Assembly (NCBI RefSeq): GCF_002240565.1
Contig: NZ_MZMO01000001.1
Location: 124,001-188,000, forward strand
From: Clavibacter michiganensis subsp. insidiosus
GTDB taxonomy: Bacteria; Actinomycetota; Actinomycetes; Actinomycetales; Microbacteriaceae
Reading direction: 5' to 3'
DNA: 64,000 nt
Every line of letters begins with the position of its first letter. Positions within the stretch are counted from its first letter, which is position 1. Below are positions 43,889-51,462 of the stretch, one piece after another. A program made the translations under genes and the position numbers. Below the pieces are notes generated by a model. The model had not been told where the DNA came from and searched no databases. It saw nothing but the letters and a program-made list of their open reading frames with translations.

Positions 43889-44641
43889 TCAGGCGGGGCC
43901 GGGGTGCGCGCGCTCGGCGTCGAGGATCCCGCGGAGGAACGCCGCATCGGCCGAGTAGTAGGCGGCATCGTCCCGGAGGTGCGGCTTGCCGAGCTCGTCG
44001 GCCTTCGCGAGCGAGATGTCCGCGAGGTCGTGCAGGCGCAGGATCGCCACGCGGAGCACGTCGGCCCAGGTGGCGTCGGATCCGTACGCGTCGAGGAGCA
44101 GCGCGACGCGGCGGCGGGCGTCGTCCATGCCGGGCGCGCCGTCCTGCGCCGATCCCGAGAGCGGCACCGCGCGAGTGGCGAGGTACGCGAGGTCCCAGAT
44201 GCGCGGGCCGGGCGAGGCCATGTCCATGTCGATCACGCCCGTGAGCCGGCCGTCGGCGAAGACGAGGTTGTGCGGCGCGAAGTCGTTGTGGCAGATCACC
44301 TCGCTCGGCACCTTCGCGACCGACTGCCAGACCGCGCCGTCGAGCGCGAAGCCGATGCTCGCGTCGTGCAGCTCGCGGAGGCGGCGGCCGGCCTGCGCGA
44401 GCACGTCGTCGGCCCAGATCCAGCACGGCAGCGGGTAGACGGCCACGTCGCCGTGCATGAACGCCAGCCGCTCGCGGCCGCCCTCGATGCCGAGCGGCTG
44501 CGGGATCCCCTCGACGCCCGTGAGCGCCAGGTGCCGCATCCATCGGTGCACGGTCGGCGTCCACGGGCCGGCGTCGCGGGTGACGGTGTCGCCCTCGCGC
44601 TCGACGCGGTTCATGTCGCCGCCGTCGAGGGGTCCGTCCAT
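43889..44641 (-). CDS. APH-family phosphotransferase
   Basis: 250 aa. C-terminal lobe of the aminoglycoside phosphotransferase/choline kinase family: catalytic loop VICHNDFAPHNLVF (HxDxxxxN) at ~123-136 and the metal-binding GVIDMDMASPGPRIWDLAYL. The N-lobe is reduced (starts near residue 25), so the annotated protein is shorter than the ~300 aa norm. Substrate unknown; stand-alone actinobacterial members are rarely aminoglycoside-active. Confidence 0.82.
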   Translation of the reverse strand: MDGPLDGGDMNRVEREGDTVTRDAGPWTPTVHRWMRHLALTGVEGIPQPLGIEGGRERLAFMHGDVAVYPLPCWIWADDVLAQAGRRLRELHDASIGFALDGAVWQSVAKVPSEVICHNDFAPHNLVFADGRLTGVIDMDMASPGPRIWDLAYLATRAVPLSGSAQDGAPGMDDARRRVALLLDAYGSDATWADVLRVAILRLHDLADISLAKADELGKPHLRDDAAYYSADAAFLRGILDAERAHPGPA

Positions 44642-44852
44642 CGGGCCAGCGTAGGGGCGATTTGTAACCAGAGCGGCATGGCACCACTAGCGGTCGCACT
44701 ACCCACAAGGCTCACGCGTCGCGGGGGCACCCGATGCGGCCTTGAGACACCGCATACATCGAGCGAAAGAGCAATCCCCCATTGTGGTCCATAAGATCAG
44801 AGCCACTCATAAGTAGTTGGCTTTTATGCGAACTCCGGCCACACTTGACGGC

Positions 44853-45716
44853 ATGACAACCCCCAGCACGGCAGCACCAAAGCCCACCTGTTTCATCATA
44901 TCGCCGATAGGCAAAGATGGAAGCGATGTACGCAAGGCCGCGGATCAAGTCCTTAAGCACTTAATTCGGAAGGCGCTCGGTGAGGAATATGTCATTAGAC
45001 GAGGCGACGAAGATTCGAATCCCGGGTCAATTACTTCCCAAATCGTTCAGTCAATCCTAGAAGCCGACCTCGTCATTGCCGATCTGTCCGGATACAATCC
45101 CAATGTATACTACGAAGTCGCGGTGGCGCACGGTTATGATAGGCCTGTCATTCATATTCAAAAAGCAGACGAGGCGCCAGCTTTTGATCTCAAGGACATG
45201 CGCCTTATACGGTACAACTTGCAGGACCTCGACGAGGTTGAAAAGGCCCAAAAAGCGCTTAGGGAGTTCGCCGCCTTTCTTAAGAGGTCGCCCAAAAGCG
45301 CAAAGACGCCACTCGCTGACGCCCAAAGCTTTGTTCAGATTGCAACTAGCGAAGACCCGGTTGCGCAGAGTAACGCTGAGGTAATCGAGCAGCTTCGATC
45401 ACTTCGTACAGAGGTAAGGCGCGCCGTCCGCGGCAATAGCTCTCGAACGACAGGGCAAACTGCAATATCCAACGTGGCTAGCCTTCGGAAGATTCTTGAC
45501 AAAGCATATAATCGCGGTGCTCTGAATTCAGCAGATTTTGACTCCTGCATAACCCCGACAACAACCGCCTCCTTTGATCGTTGGGCGAGGAAAATGCTCT
45601 CGCAAATTACAGGAGAGGAGGATGTCGCTTCTTTGAACGAGGTTCTATTCAATGCAGAGGTTGCAAATGCCTACTACCCCGAACCCGATGAAGAACTCGA
45701 GGTCGGCGAAGGGTAA
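44853..45716 (+). CDS. nucleoside 2-deoxyribosyltransferase-like protein, possible defence effector
   Basis: 287 aa from ATG 44853. The N-terminal ~130 residues form an NDT/TIR-like Rossmann domain: TCFIISPIGKDGSDVRK, VQSILEADLVIADLSGYN, then PNVYYEVAVAHGYDRPVIHI, where Glu in YYEVA sits at the catalytic position of 2'-deoxyribosyltransferases. The C-terminal half (~130-287) is helical without a known domain. GC content is much lower and codons are far less biased than in the flanking genes, a clear sign of transfer. NDT-like and TIR-like domains often degrade NAD or nucleotides in antiphage systems; no sensor gene is beside it. Confidence 0.7.
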   Translation: MTTPSTAAPKPTCFIISPIGKDGSDVRKAADQVLKHLIRKALGEEYVIRRGDEDSNPGSITSQIVQSILEADLVIADLSGYNPNVYYEVAVAHGYDRPVIHIQKADEAPAFDLKDMRLIRYNLQDLDEVEKAQKALREFAAFLKRSPKSAKTPLADAQSFVQIATSEDPVAQSNAEVIEQLRSLRTEVRRAVRGNSSRTTGQTAISNVASLRKILDKAYNRGALNSADFDSCITPTTTASFDRWARKMLSQITGEEDVASLNEVLFNAEVANAYYPEPDEELEVGEG

Positions 45717-45879
45717 AGCAGCCAAGAACTCGCGCCATTCCGGCGCAACTTTTCCGGACGGATTCCCGGGCGCTTCTCTTAGAACTTTCCACACTCACCA
45801 CCCCCTGTGCCGTCCTCCGCGGGCATCACACGAGTACACCTGAAGGAAGCGGCGACCCTGCCGCGACACGTCCACCGAC

Positions 45880-45885
45880 TAGGTT
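45880..45885 (+). promoter_or_regulatory. -10-like TAGGTT, leaderless start of the MFS gene
   Basis: TAGGTT ends 6 nt before ATG 45892, consistent with transcription starting at the ATG. No SD is present. Confidence 0.45.
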
Positions 45886-45891
45886 GCGACC

Positions 45892-47280
45892 ATGAGCACC
45901 GCCGCGCCCGGACGCATCGACGAGCCCGCCGCCCCTCCCCGCCGACGGGTCGCCGCGTGGGCGCTGTGGGACTGGGGATCCGCGGCCTTCAACGCGGTGG
46001 TCACCACCTTCGTCTTCAGCACGTACCTCGCCAGCAGCCTGTTCGTGGATCCCGCCATCGTCGCGGCCGCCGGCGACGACGCGCGGAACCCGGCGCTCGT
46101 GGCCGCGAAGGCCGACACCTCGGGCGTGATCTCACTCGCGCTCACCATCGCCGGCCTCCTCATCGCGGTGCTCGCGCCCGTGCTCGGGCAGCGCTCGGAC
46201 GGATCCGGCCGCCGCCGCCTCTGGCTCGGGATCAACACAGGGATCGTGGTGCTCGCGATGCTCGGCATGGTGTTCGTCGAGCCCGTGCCGTCGTACCTGT
46301 GGCTCGGCGCCGTGCTGCTCGCCACCGGCAACGTGTTCTTCGAGTTCGCGAGCGTGAACTACAACGCGATGCTCGTGCAGGTGAGCACGCCGCGCACGGT
46401 CGGCCGGGTGTCCGGCCTCGGCTGGGGCATGGGCTACGTCGGCGGGATCGTGCTGCTGGCGCTGCTGCTCGGCCTCTTCCTCTTCGACTTCGGGACGCCC
46501 GGCGCGTCCGGCCTCCTCGGCCTGCCCTCGGGCGAGGCGGGCGGGGCGCTCGACGTGCGCATCGCGATCCTCGTGGCCGCGATCTGGTGCGCCGTGTTCT
46601 CGATCCCCGTGCTCGTGGGCGTGCCCGAGATCCCGGCCACGCCGGGGCGGAAGCGGCAGGGCATCCCCGCGTCGTACGGCACGCTGTTCCGCCGGATCGC
46701 GGAGCTCTACCGGGAGTCGCCGCGCGTGCTCGTGTTCCTGCTCGCGAGCGCGGTGTTCCGCGACGGGCTCGCGGCGGTGTTCACGTTCGGGGCGATCATC
46801 GCGGCGCAGGTCTTCGGGTTCTCGACCACCGAGGTGCTGCTCTTCGGGGTCGCGGCGAACGTGGTGGCGGGCATCGGCACGTTCGCGGCCGGGTGGTTCG
46901 ACGACCGCTTCGGCGCGAAGCCGGTCATCCTCGTCTCGCTCGTGTGCCTCATCATCGGCGGATCCGCGGTGCTGTTCGTCGGCGACGCCAAGGCCGGCTT
47001 CTGGGCGACGGGCCTGTTCCTCTGCCTGTTCGTGGGGCCCGTGCAGTCGTCGAGCCGCACCTTCCTCGCGCGCATCTCCCCCGCCGGCCGCGAGGGCGAG
47101 ATGTTCGGCCTCTACACGACCACCGGCCGCGCGGTCTCGTTCCTGGCGCCGGGCCTGTTCGGCATCGCGGTGGCCATCACGGGCGACACGCGCTTCGGGA
47201 TCATCGGCATCGTGATCGTGCTGCTCGCGGGGCTGCTGCTGATGCTGCGGGTGCGCGGGGCGGACGCGCGGGTGGCGTGA
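45892..47280 (+). CDS. MFS transporter, UMF1/Atg22-like
   Basis: 462 aa with 12 predicted membrane segments. The opening AAWALWDWGSAAFNAVVTTF is the signature of the UMF1/Atg22 branch (AWxxYDWANSAF-like), followed by the cytoplasmic loop GQRSDGSGRRRLW. Atg22-type proteins export amino acids; bacterial members are uncharacterised. Its last 36 nt recur, with three changes, at 63235-63270, the other end of the daptide island, so the gene end marks the insertion boundary. Confidence 0.9.
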   Translation: MSTAAPGRIDEPAAPPRRRVAAWALWDWGSAAFNAVVTTFVFSTYLASSLFVDPAIVAAAGDDARNPALVAAKADTSGVISLALTIAGLLIAVLAPVLGQRSDGSGRRRLWLGINTGIVVLAMLGMVFVEPVPSYLWLGAVLLATGNVFFEFASVNYNAMLVQVSTPRTVGRVSGLGWGMGYVGGIVLLALLLGLFLFDFGTPGASGLLGLPSGEAGGALDVRIAILVAAIWCAVFSIPVLVGVPEIPATPGRKRQGIPASYGTLFRRIAELYRESPRVLVFLLASAVFRDGLAAVFTFGAIIAAQVFGFSTTEVLLFGVAANVVAGIGTFAAGWFDDRFGAKPVILVSLVCLIIGGSAVLFVGDAKAGFWATGLFLCLFVGPVQSSSRTFLARISPAGREGEMFGLYTTTGRAVSFLAPGLFGIAVAITGDTRFGIIGIVIVLLAGLLLMLRVRGADARVA

Positions 47281-47282
47281 CG
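47243..47282 (+). repeat. left boundary repeat of the daptide island
   Basis: The 3' end of the MFS gene (encoding LRVRGADARVA-stop). A diverged copy (LRVRGANARVA-stop) lies at 63233-63272. Three mismatches in about 38 nt. Confidence 0.75.
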
Positions 47283-47344
47283 CGGACGGACCGAGGGTCT
47301 CGAGGAGCGCGTCGCCGGTGGCGCCGCGTCCGCTCGACGTGGTC

Positions 47345-48079
47345 TCAGGCGAGCCGCGGACGGAGCCGATCCGACAGGATCGCCACCGCCAGGAGCGTTC
47401 CGAGCCACGCCACGGTGATGACGCTCGCGACGCCGAGCTTGCCTCGACCGTCTTCGATTGGGAAGCCGACGGCATCCAGCAGGCTCCCGAGCGGGGTGGC
47501 CGCCACGGCGTCTTGAGCCATGGACGCGAGCAGCAGCGCAGGTGCGAGGGTGAGGAGCGTGACCAACAGGACTACGAGCGGTGCCCTCACGAGCGACCCG
47601 ATCGCGAAGCCCCACGCTCCGGCCCACGAGCCCACCACGATCGCCGGCCCCAGCAGCTGCAGGTCGACGACGCCGACGCCCGCGACCAGACGGACCGCCA
47701 GGGCGGCGACGCCCCATGCGACCGCCCCCAGGAGGGCGCCCACGAGGACTGAGTTGACCGCCCGCATCAGCATCGGTAGGCCGTGGCCGAGGGCCAGGGT
47801 GTCGCGCCCGACGATGCCGTCGTGGAACGCCATCGACGTCCGGACCGAGGTGCACGCGGCGGCGATCATCGCGACGTCCGCGAGCAGTGCGACGCCGAGA
47901 GGATCGGCCAAGGATGCGAGCAGCTCCACCGGGATGTTCCTCGGATCGTCGGGAAGGCTGCCGAGGAGGGAGACCACCGGGAGCAGCGTGAGCCCGAGGC
48001 CCGCGAGGACGCTCCGGTCGTGGCAGCTCCTCCTCCACTCGATCGCCGCGGCTCGCACCGCCATCGCCGGCCGCGTCAC
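47345..48079 (-). CDS. daptide-type ABC exporter, membrane subunit 2
   Basis: 244 aa from GTG 48079 (GTGA overlap with the upstream permease gene). About six membrane segments: VLAGLGLTLLPVVSLLGSL, VALLADVAMIAAACTSVRTS, VNSVLVGALLGAVAWGVAAL, GPAIVVGSWAGAWGFAIGSL, PLVVLLVTLLTLAPALLLAS and VASVITVAWLGTLLAVAILS. ABC-2-like. Last gene of the daptide operon; it forms a heteromeric exporter with the next two genes. Both large-scale neighbours upstream in the operon carry IS insertions, so its transcription may be reduced. Confidence 0.8.
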   Translation of the reverse strand: MTRPAMAVRAAAIEWRRSCHDRSVLAGLGLTLLPVVSLLGSLPDDPRNIPVELLASLADPLGVALLADVAMIAAACTSVRTSMAFHDGIVGRDTLALGHGLPMLMRAVNSVLVGALLGAVAWGVAALAVRLVAGVGVVDLQLLGPAIVVGSWAGAWGFAIGSLVRAPLVVLLVTLLTLAPALLLASMAQDAVAATPLGSLLDAVGFPIEDGRGKLGVASVITVAWLGTLLAVAILSDRLRPRLA

Positions 48080-48819
48080 GCGGTCCTCCTGCTCCGTAGC
48101 ATCAGCCAGCCGCCGACGCCGGCCAGCATCGCCCACCCGAACATGACGAGGCCTGCGAGCCCCTGGCTCAGGAGTCCGTCGAGCGACACGTCGCCCAGAC
48201 CGGCGCTCGCGCCGACGGGCAGGAAGCGCTCGACCTCGCGGACGCGGCTCAGCATCGGGACGCCGACGACCGCCGGGGCGACGAGGAGCACCAGGACGGC
48301 CGCGTAGTAGTCGCGGACGAGCCAGCCAACGCCGCAGCCGATCACCCCCGCCAGCGTGCCCGCGAGGAGGTAGCCCCCCAAGACGGGCACCGAGTCGGAT
48401 TGGAGGGCGAACTCGCCACCGTGGTCCGCCACGAGGTACACCGTGATGCTCGTCCAGACGATCAGGCCACCGACGGCAAAGAGGAGACCGGAGATGGCTG
48501 CTGCGGTCATCCTCGCCGCGAACACCACGCCTGTCGGCGCGGTCACGAACGACCGGTCCATCGCGCGGTAATAGTAGTCCCGCGTGACGAGGTAGCTGCC
48601 GAAGAACGCGCAGCCGAGCGCCCCTGAGACCCCGACGGCGAGGAGCGTCCGGGTCGCCGCGGCCGGCTGCGTGAAGTCGATCTCGTCTAAGACCCCCGCG
48701 ACGTAGACGACCAGGAGCGGGGTGACGATGACGAACGAGAACATGCTGAGCAGCGTCGGCCCGGACCGCGCCTTGATCAGCTCCGCGCGCAGCATCCGGG
48801 AGAAGAGCCGCGCCTTCAT
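48076..48819 (-). CDS. daptide-type ABC exporter, membrane subunit 1
   Basis: 247 aa, ATG overlapping the ATPase stop (ATGA). ABC-2 permease: cytoplasmic start MLRAELIKARSGPTLLSM, six membrane segments, and the YLVTRDYYYRAMDRSFVTAP coupling region typical of ABC-2/bacitracin-type permeases. Together with the ATPase and subunit 2 it would export mature daptide or give producer immunity. Confidence 0.82.
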   Translation of the reverse strand: MKARLFSRMLRAELIKARSGPTLLSMFSFVIVTPLLVVYVAGVLDEIDFTQPAAATRTLLAVGVSGALGCAFFGSYLVTRDYYYRAMDRSFVTAPTGVVFAARMTAAAISGLLFAVGGLIVWTSITVYLVADHGGEFALQSDSVPVLGGYLLAGTLAGVIGCGVGWLVRDYYAAVLVLLVAPAVVGVPMLSRVREVERFLPVGASAGLGDVSLDGLLSQGLAGLVMFGWAMLAGVGGWLMLRSRRTA

Positions 48820-49547
48820 CGCGCCACCCCCTCCGAAGCGCTGACCAGATCGAAGTAGGCGTCCTCGAGGCTCTGGTCGCCGGAGCGAGTGAGCGCGGCG
48901 AGCGGTCCGTGGTACAGCAGGGAGCGCTTCATCACGACCACGTCGTCGACGACGTGCTCCAGCTCGCTGAGTTGATGGCTCGACACGAGGATCGTCCGGC
49001 CCGCGTCGGCCTGCGCGCGGAGGAAGGAGCGGAGCCACCGGAGGCCCTCCGGGTCGAGGCCGTTGGCTGGCTCGTCGAGGACCAGCAGATCCGGTTCGCC
49101 GATCAGCGCGGACGCGAGGCCGAGGCGTTGACGCATCCCCGTCGAGTAGGCCTTCACTCGCTTCCGCCCCTGCTCCGCCAAGCCGACGAGCTCGAGGGCC
49201 TCGGTGGCGCGTTCCCGGGGCATTCCCGCGGCCGTGGCGAGGATCTCGAGATGTCGCCGACCGGTGATGCCCGCCTCGAACCCCAGCCCGTCCATGTGCA
49301 CACCGACGGTGCGCGCGGGATCCGCGAGCTCGGCGAACGGCCGCCCGAAGACGGTCGCCGAGCCGGCGCTCGGGCGAAGCAGCCCGACGAGACCGCGCAT
49401 CGCTGTGCTCTTCCCGGCGCCGTTCGGTCCAAGCAGCCCGACGACGCGCCCCTCTTCTACAGCGAAGTCGAGCGAGTCCACAACCCGCCGTCCTCCCAGT
49501 TCCTTGCTGAATCCGTCGAACTCGACCGCAGTCTTCCGCATGGTCAT
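48816..49547 (-). CDS. daptide-type ABC exporter, ATP-binding subunit
   Basis: 243 aa from ATG 49547, which overlaps the stop of the APH-like gene (ATGA). Walker A GLLGPNGAGKSTAMRG, signature YSTGMRQRLGLASALI, Walker B LLVLDEPANGLDPEG, switch SSHQLSELE. Belongs to the multidrug/bacteriocin-immunity ABC-2 class. Upstream in-frame sequence has no coding character, so longer versions are not real. Confidence 0.9.
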   Translation of the reverse strand: MTMRKTAVEFDGFSKELGGRRVVDSLDFAVEEGRVVGLLGPNGAGKSTAMRGLVGLLRPSAGSATVFGRPFAELADPARTVGVHMDGLGFEAGITGRRHLEILATAAGMPRERATEALELVGLAEQGRKRVKAYSTGMRQRLGLASALIGEPDLLVLDEPANGLDPEGLRWLRSFLRAQADAGRTILVSSHQLSELEHVVDDVVVMKRSLLYHGPLAALTRSGDQSLEDAYFDLVSASEGVAR

Positions 49548-50240
49548 CCTCTCCCGACCCCGATGAGGTCGTACTCGCGAACAGTTGCATGAAGCGGATC
49601 GATGAGATCCGGGTAGTCGCCGCTCATCGCCCGCGCGAGCATCCGAGACGCGGCGTAGGCGATGCCGACTCGTCCTGCCGGCGACTCGAGCACGGCGGCG
49701 AAGCGCTCGTGGATCTGCTCGGCGACGGACGGGACGAGAAGGGAGTGGAGGTACAGGTTCGCGATGTCGCTCCCGACGGGCGCGACACCCCAGGCCTCCC
49801 AATCCACGAGGGCGAATTCCGAGTGGAAGACGTTCGCCCAGTGCAGGTCACCGTGCGCCGCAGCCCATGGCACCCCGGAGGAGTCGCACCTCTCACCGAA
49901 GAGGACGTGCGTGCGATGAGCGATGGAGGCCGGGGTCGTGGCCGCTCGGTCGGTGCGATGGGCGGCGAGGGCCGCCACATCGGCTTCCAGGGCGTCCCAC
50001 CAGTCGTCGCCCAGCTTCGGATCGACTCGCAGCTCGGGGGTGGAGGAGCAGGCGCTGCCGGGGAGCAGCTGCATCAGCTCCGCCCGGCTCGCGACCGAAG
50101 CGTCGGAGCGCTCATGCCAGGCGAGGATCCGCGGTCGCCTCACGGTGGTGATGGCCTCGGCCTCCACGTTCCCGTTCCACCAGCTGCCCCGGGCTAGCTG
50201 TACCCGGCCATGACGTTGGTGACACTTCGGGGCGTGTGAG

Positions 50241-50293
50241 GAGGCCTCCTGGCTTGATGGAGCTGTCTAGTTCTGCCACTGCCAGGAGGCCTC
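50241..50293 (+). promoter_or_regulatory. RBS-sequestering stem in the IS481 leader
   Basis: GAGGCCTCCTGGC (50241-50253) pairs perfectly with GCCAGGAGGCCTC (50281-50293), a 13-bp stem with a 27-nt loop. The right arm contains the AGGAGG of the transposase (ATG 50295). The same structure is in copies 1 and 3. It would block translation from transcripts entering the element. Confidence 0.7.
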
Positions 50294-50294
50294 G

Positions 50295-51254
50295 ATGTCC
50301 CACGCTAATGCTCGTCTGACGGTTCACGGGAGGGTTCTCCTCGTGCGGCGGGTGGTCGAGGATCGTCGGCCGGTCTCGCATGTCGCGCGCGAACTCGGTG
50401 TGTCGCGTCAGTGCGCGCATCGGTGGGTGAATCGGTTCCGGTCCGAGGGTTTCGAAGGCTTGTCGGACCGGTCCTCGAGGCCGAGACGGGTGCCGACGAG
50501 GACGAGCCCGGAACGAGAACGAGCCGTCGTGGAAGCGAGGACCCGATTGCGATCAGGTCCTGCCCGGTTGGCGCCGGTGACCGGTGTTCCAGCCCGCACG
50601 ATCTCCCGCGTCCTGCGGCGGCACGGGGCACCGCCGTTGGCATGGTTGGACCCCGTCACCGGGGCCGTGATCCGGGCATCCCGGTCGACGGCAAACCGGT
50701 ACGAGCATGAGCATCCCGGCGACCTGATCCACGTCGACGTGAAGAAGCTCGGCCGGATCCCGGACGGCGGCGGCTGGCGGGCGCATGGCCGCAGCGAACA
50801 GGTTCGTGGTCGTGGGATCGGGTTCGATTACGTCCACGCCGTGGTCGATGACCACACCCGCCTCGCCTACGCGGAGATCCACCCGGACGAGAAGGGCGTG
50901 ACCGCGGCAGGGTTCCTGACCCGGGCCGCGGCGTACTTCGCCGAGCACGGCATCACCCGCATCGAACGGGTCCTGACGGACCACGCGTTCGCCTACCGGC
51001 ACTCGGCCGCGTTCCAGAACGCGGTCACGCAGCTCGGTGCGAGGCAGAAGTTCATCCGCCCGCACTGCCCCTGGCAGAACGGCAAGGTCGAACGCTTCAA
51101 CCGCACCCTCGCGACCGAGTGGGCCTACCGGCAACCCTTCACCAGCAACCAAGCCAGAACCGACGCCCTTGATCCGTGGATCCAGCACTACAACACTGAA
51201 CGAATCCACTCGAGCCACGGGCTGACGCCCGCGGCCCGAGTGTCACCAACGTGA
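50295..51254 (+). CDS. IS481-family DDE transposase (copy 2)
   Basis: 319 aa, intact. Same domains as copy 1 (HTH ~24-43; Asp148, Asp229, Glu266). Differs from copies 1 and 3 at one residue in RTISRVLRRHG (Val for Ile) and shares His230 with copy 1 where Asn is expected after the second catalytic Asp. The stop is at the position common to copy 3. Confidence 0.93.
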   Translation: MSHANARLTVHGRVLLVRRVVEDRRPVSHVARELGVSRQCAHRWVNRFRSEGFEGLSDRSSRPRRVPTRTSPERERAVVEARTRLRSGPARLAPVTGVPARTISRVLRRHGAPPLAWLDPVTGAVIRASRSTANRYEHEHPGDLIHVDVKKLGRIPDGGGWRAHGRSEQVRGRGIGFDYVHAVVDDHTRLAYAEIHPDEKGVTAAGFLTRAAAYFAEHGITRIERVLTDHAFAYRHSAAFQNAVTQLGARQKFIRPHCPWQNGKVERFNRTLATEWAYRQPFTSNQARTDALDPWIQHYNTERIHSSHGLTPAARVSPT

Positions 51255-51462
51255 TGACTCAGTACAGCTAGCTCGGGCCGTGCCACGACGACCCGGAGCC
51301 ACGCGTCGCCCTGCTCCGCGGCGCGCACGGCGACGCCCGCCGTACGACCGTGCCAGCCGAACACGGGTCGTCCAGTCGCCACGGCGTCGAACCGCGCGAC
51401 CGCCGCAGCCAGTGCCCCGGTGAGGTGGGCGGGGGGCTGCGCAGCGGGCTCTCCGGACGCCG

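Larger units (their letters stand above)
50199..51266 (+). mobile_element. IS481-family element, copy 2 (1068 bp)
   Basis: Complete, inserted in the APH-like gene. Target duplication GCTAGC at 50193-50198 and 51267-51272. The ends start TGTAC as in copies 1 and 3. Orientation is opposite to copies 1 and 3. Matching duplications show no recombination with the other copies has happened since insertion. Confidence 0.95.

Noticed and set aside
44642..44852. tRNA or attachment site near the AT-rich gene
   Set aside because: No cloverleaf or T-loop sequence could be found on either strand.
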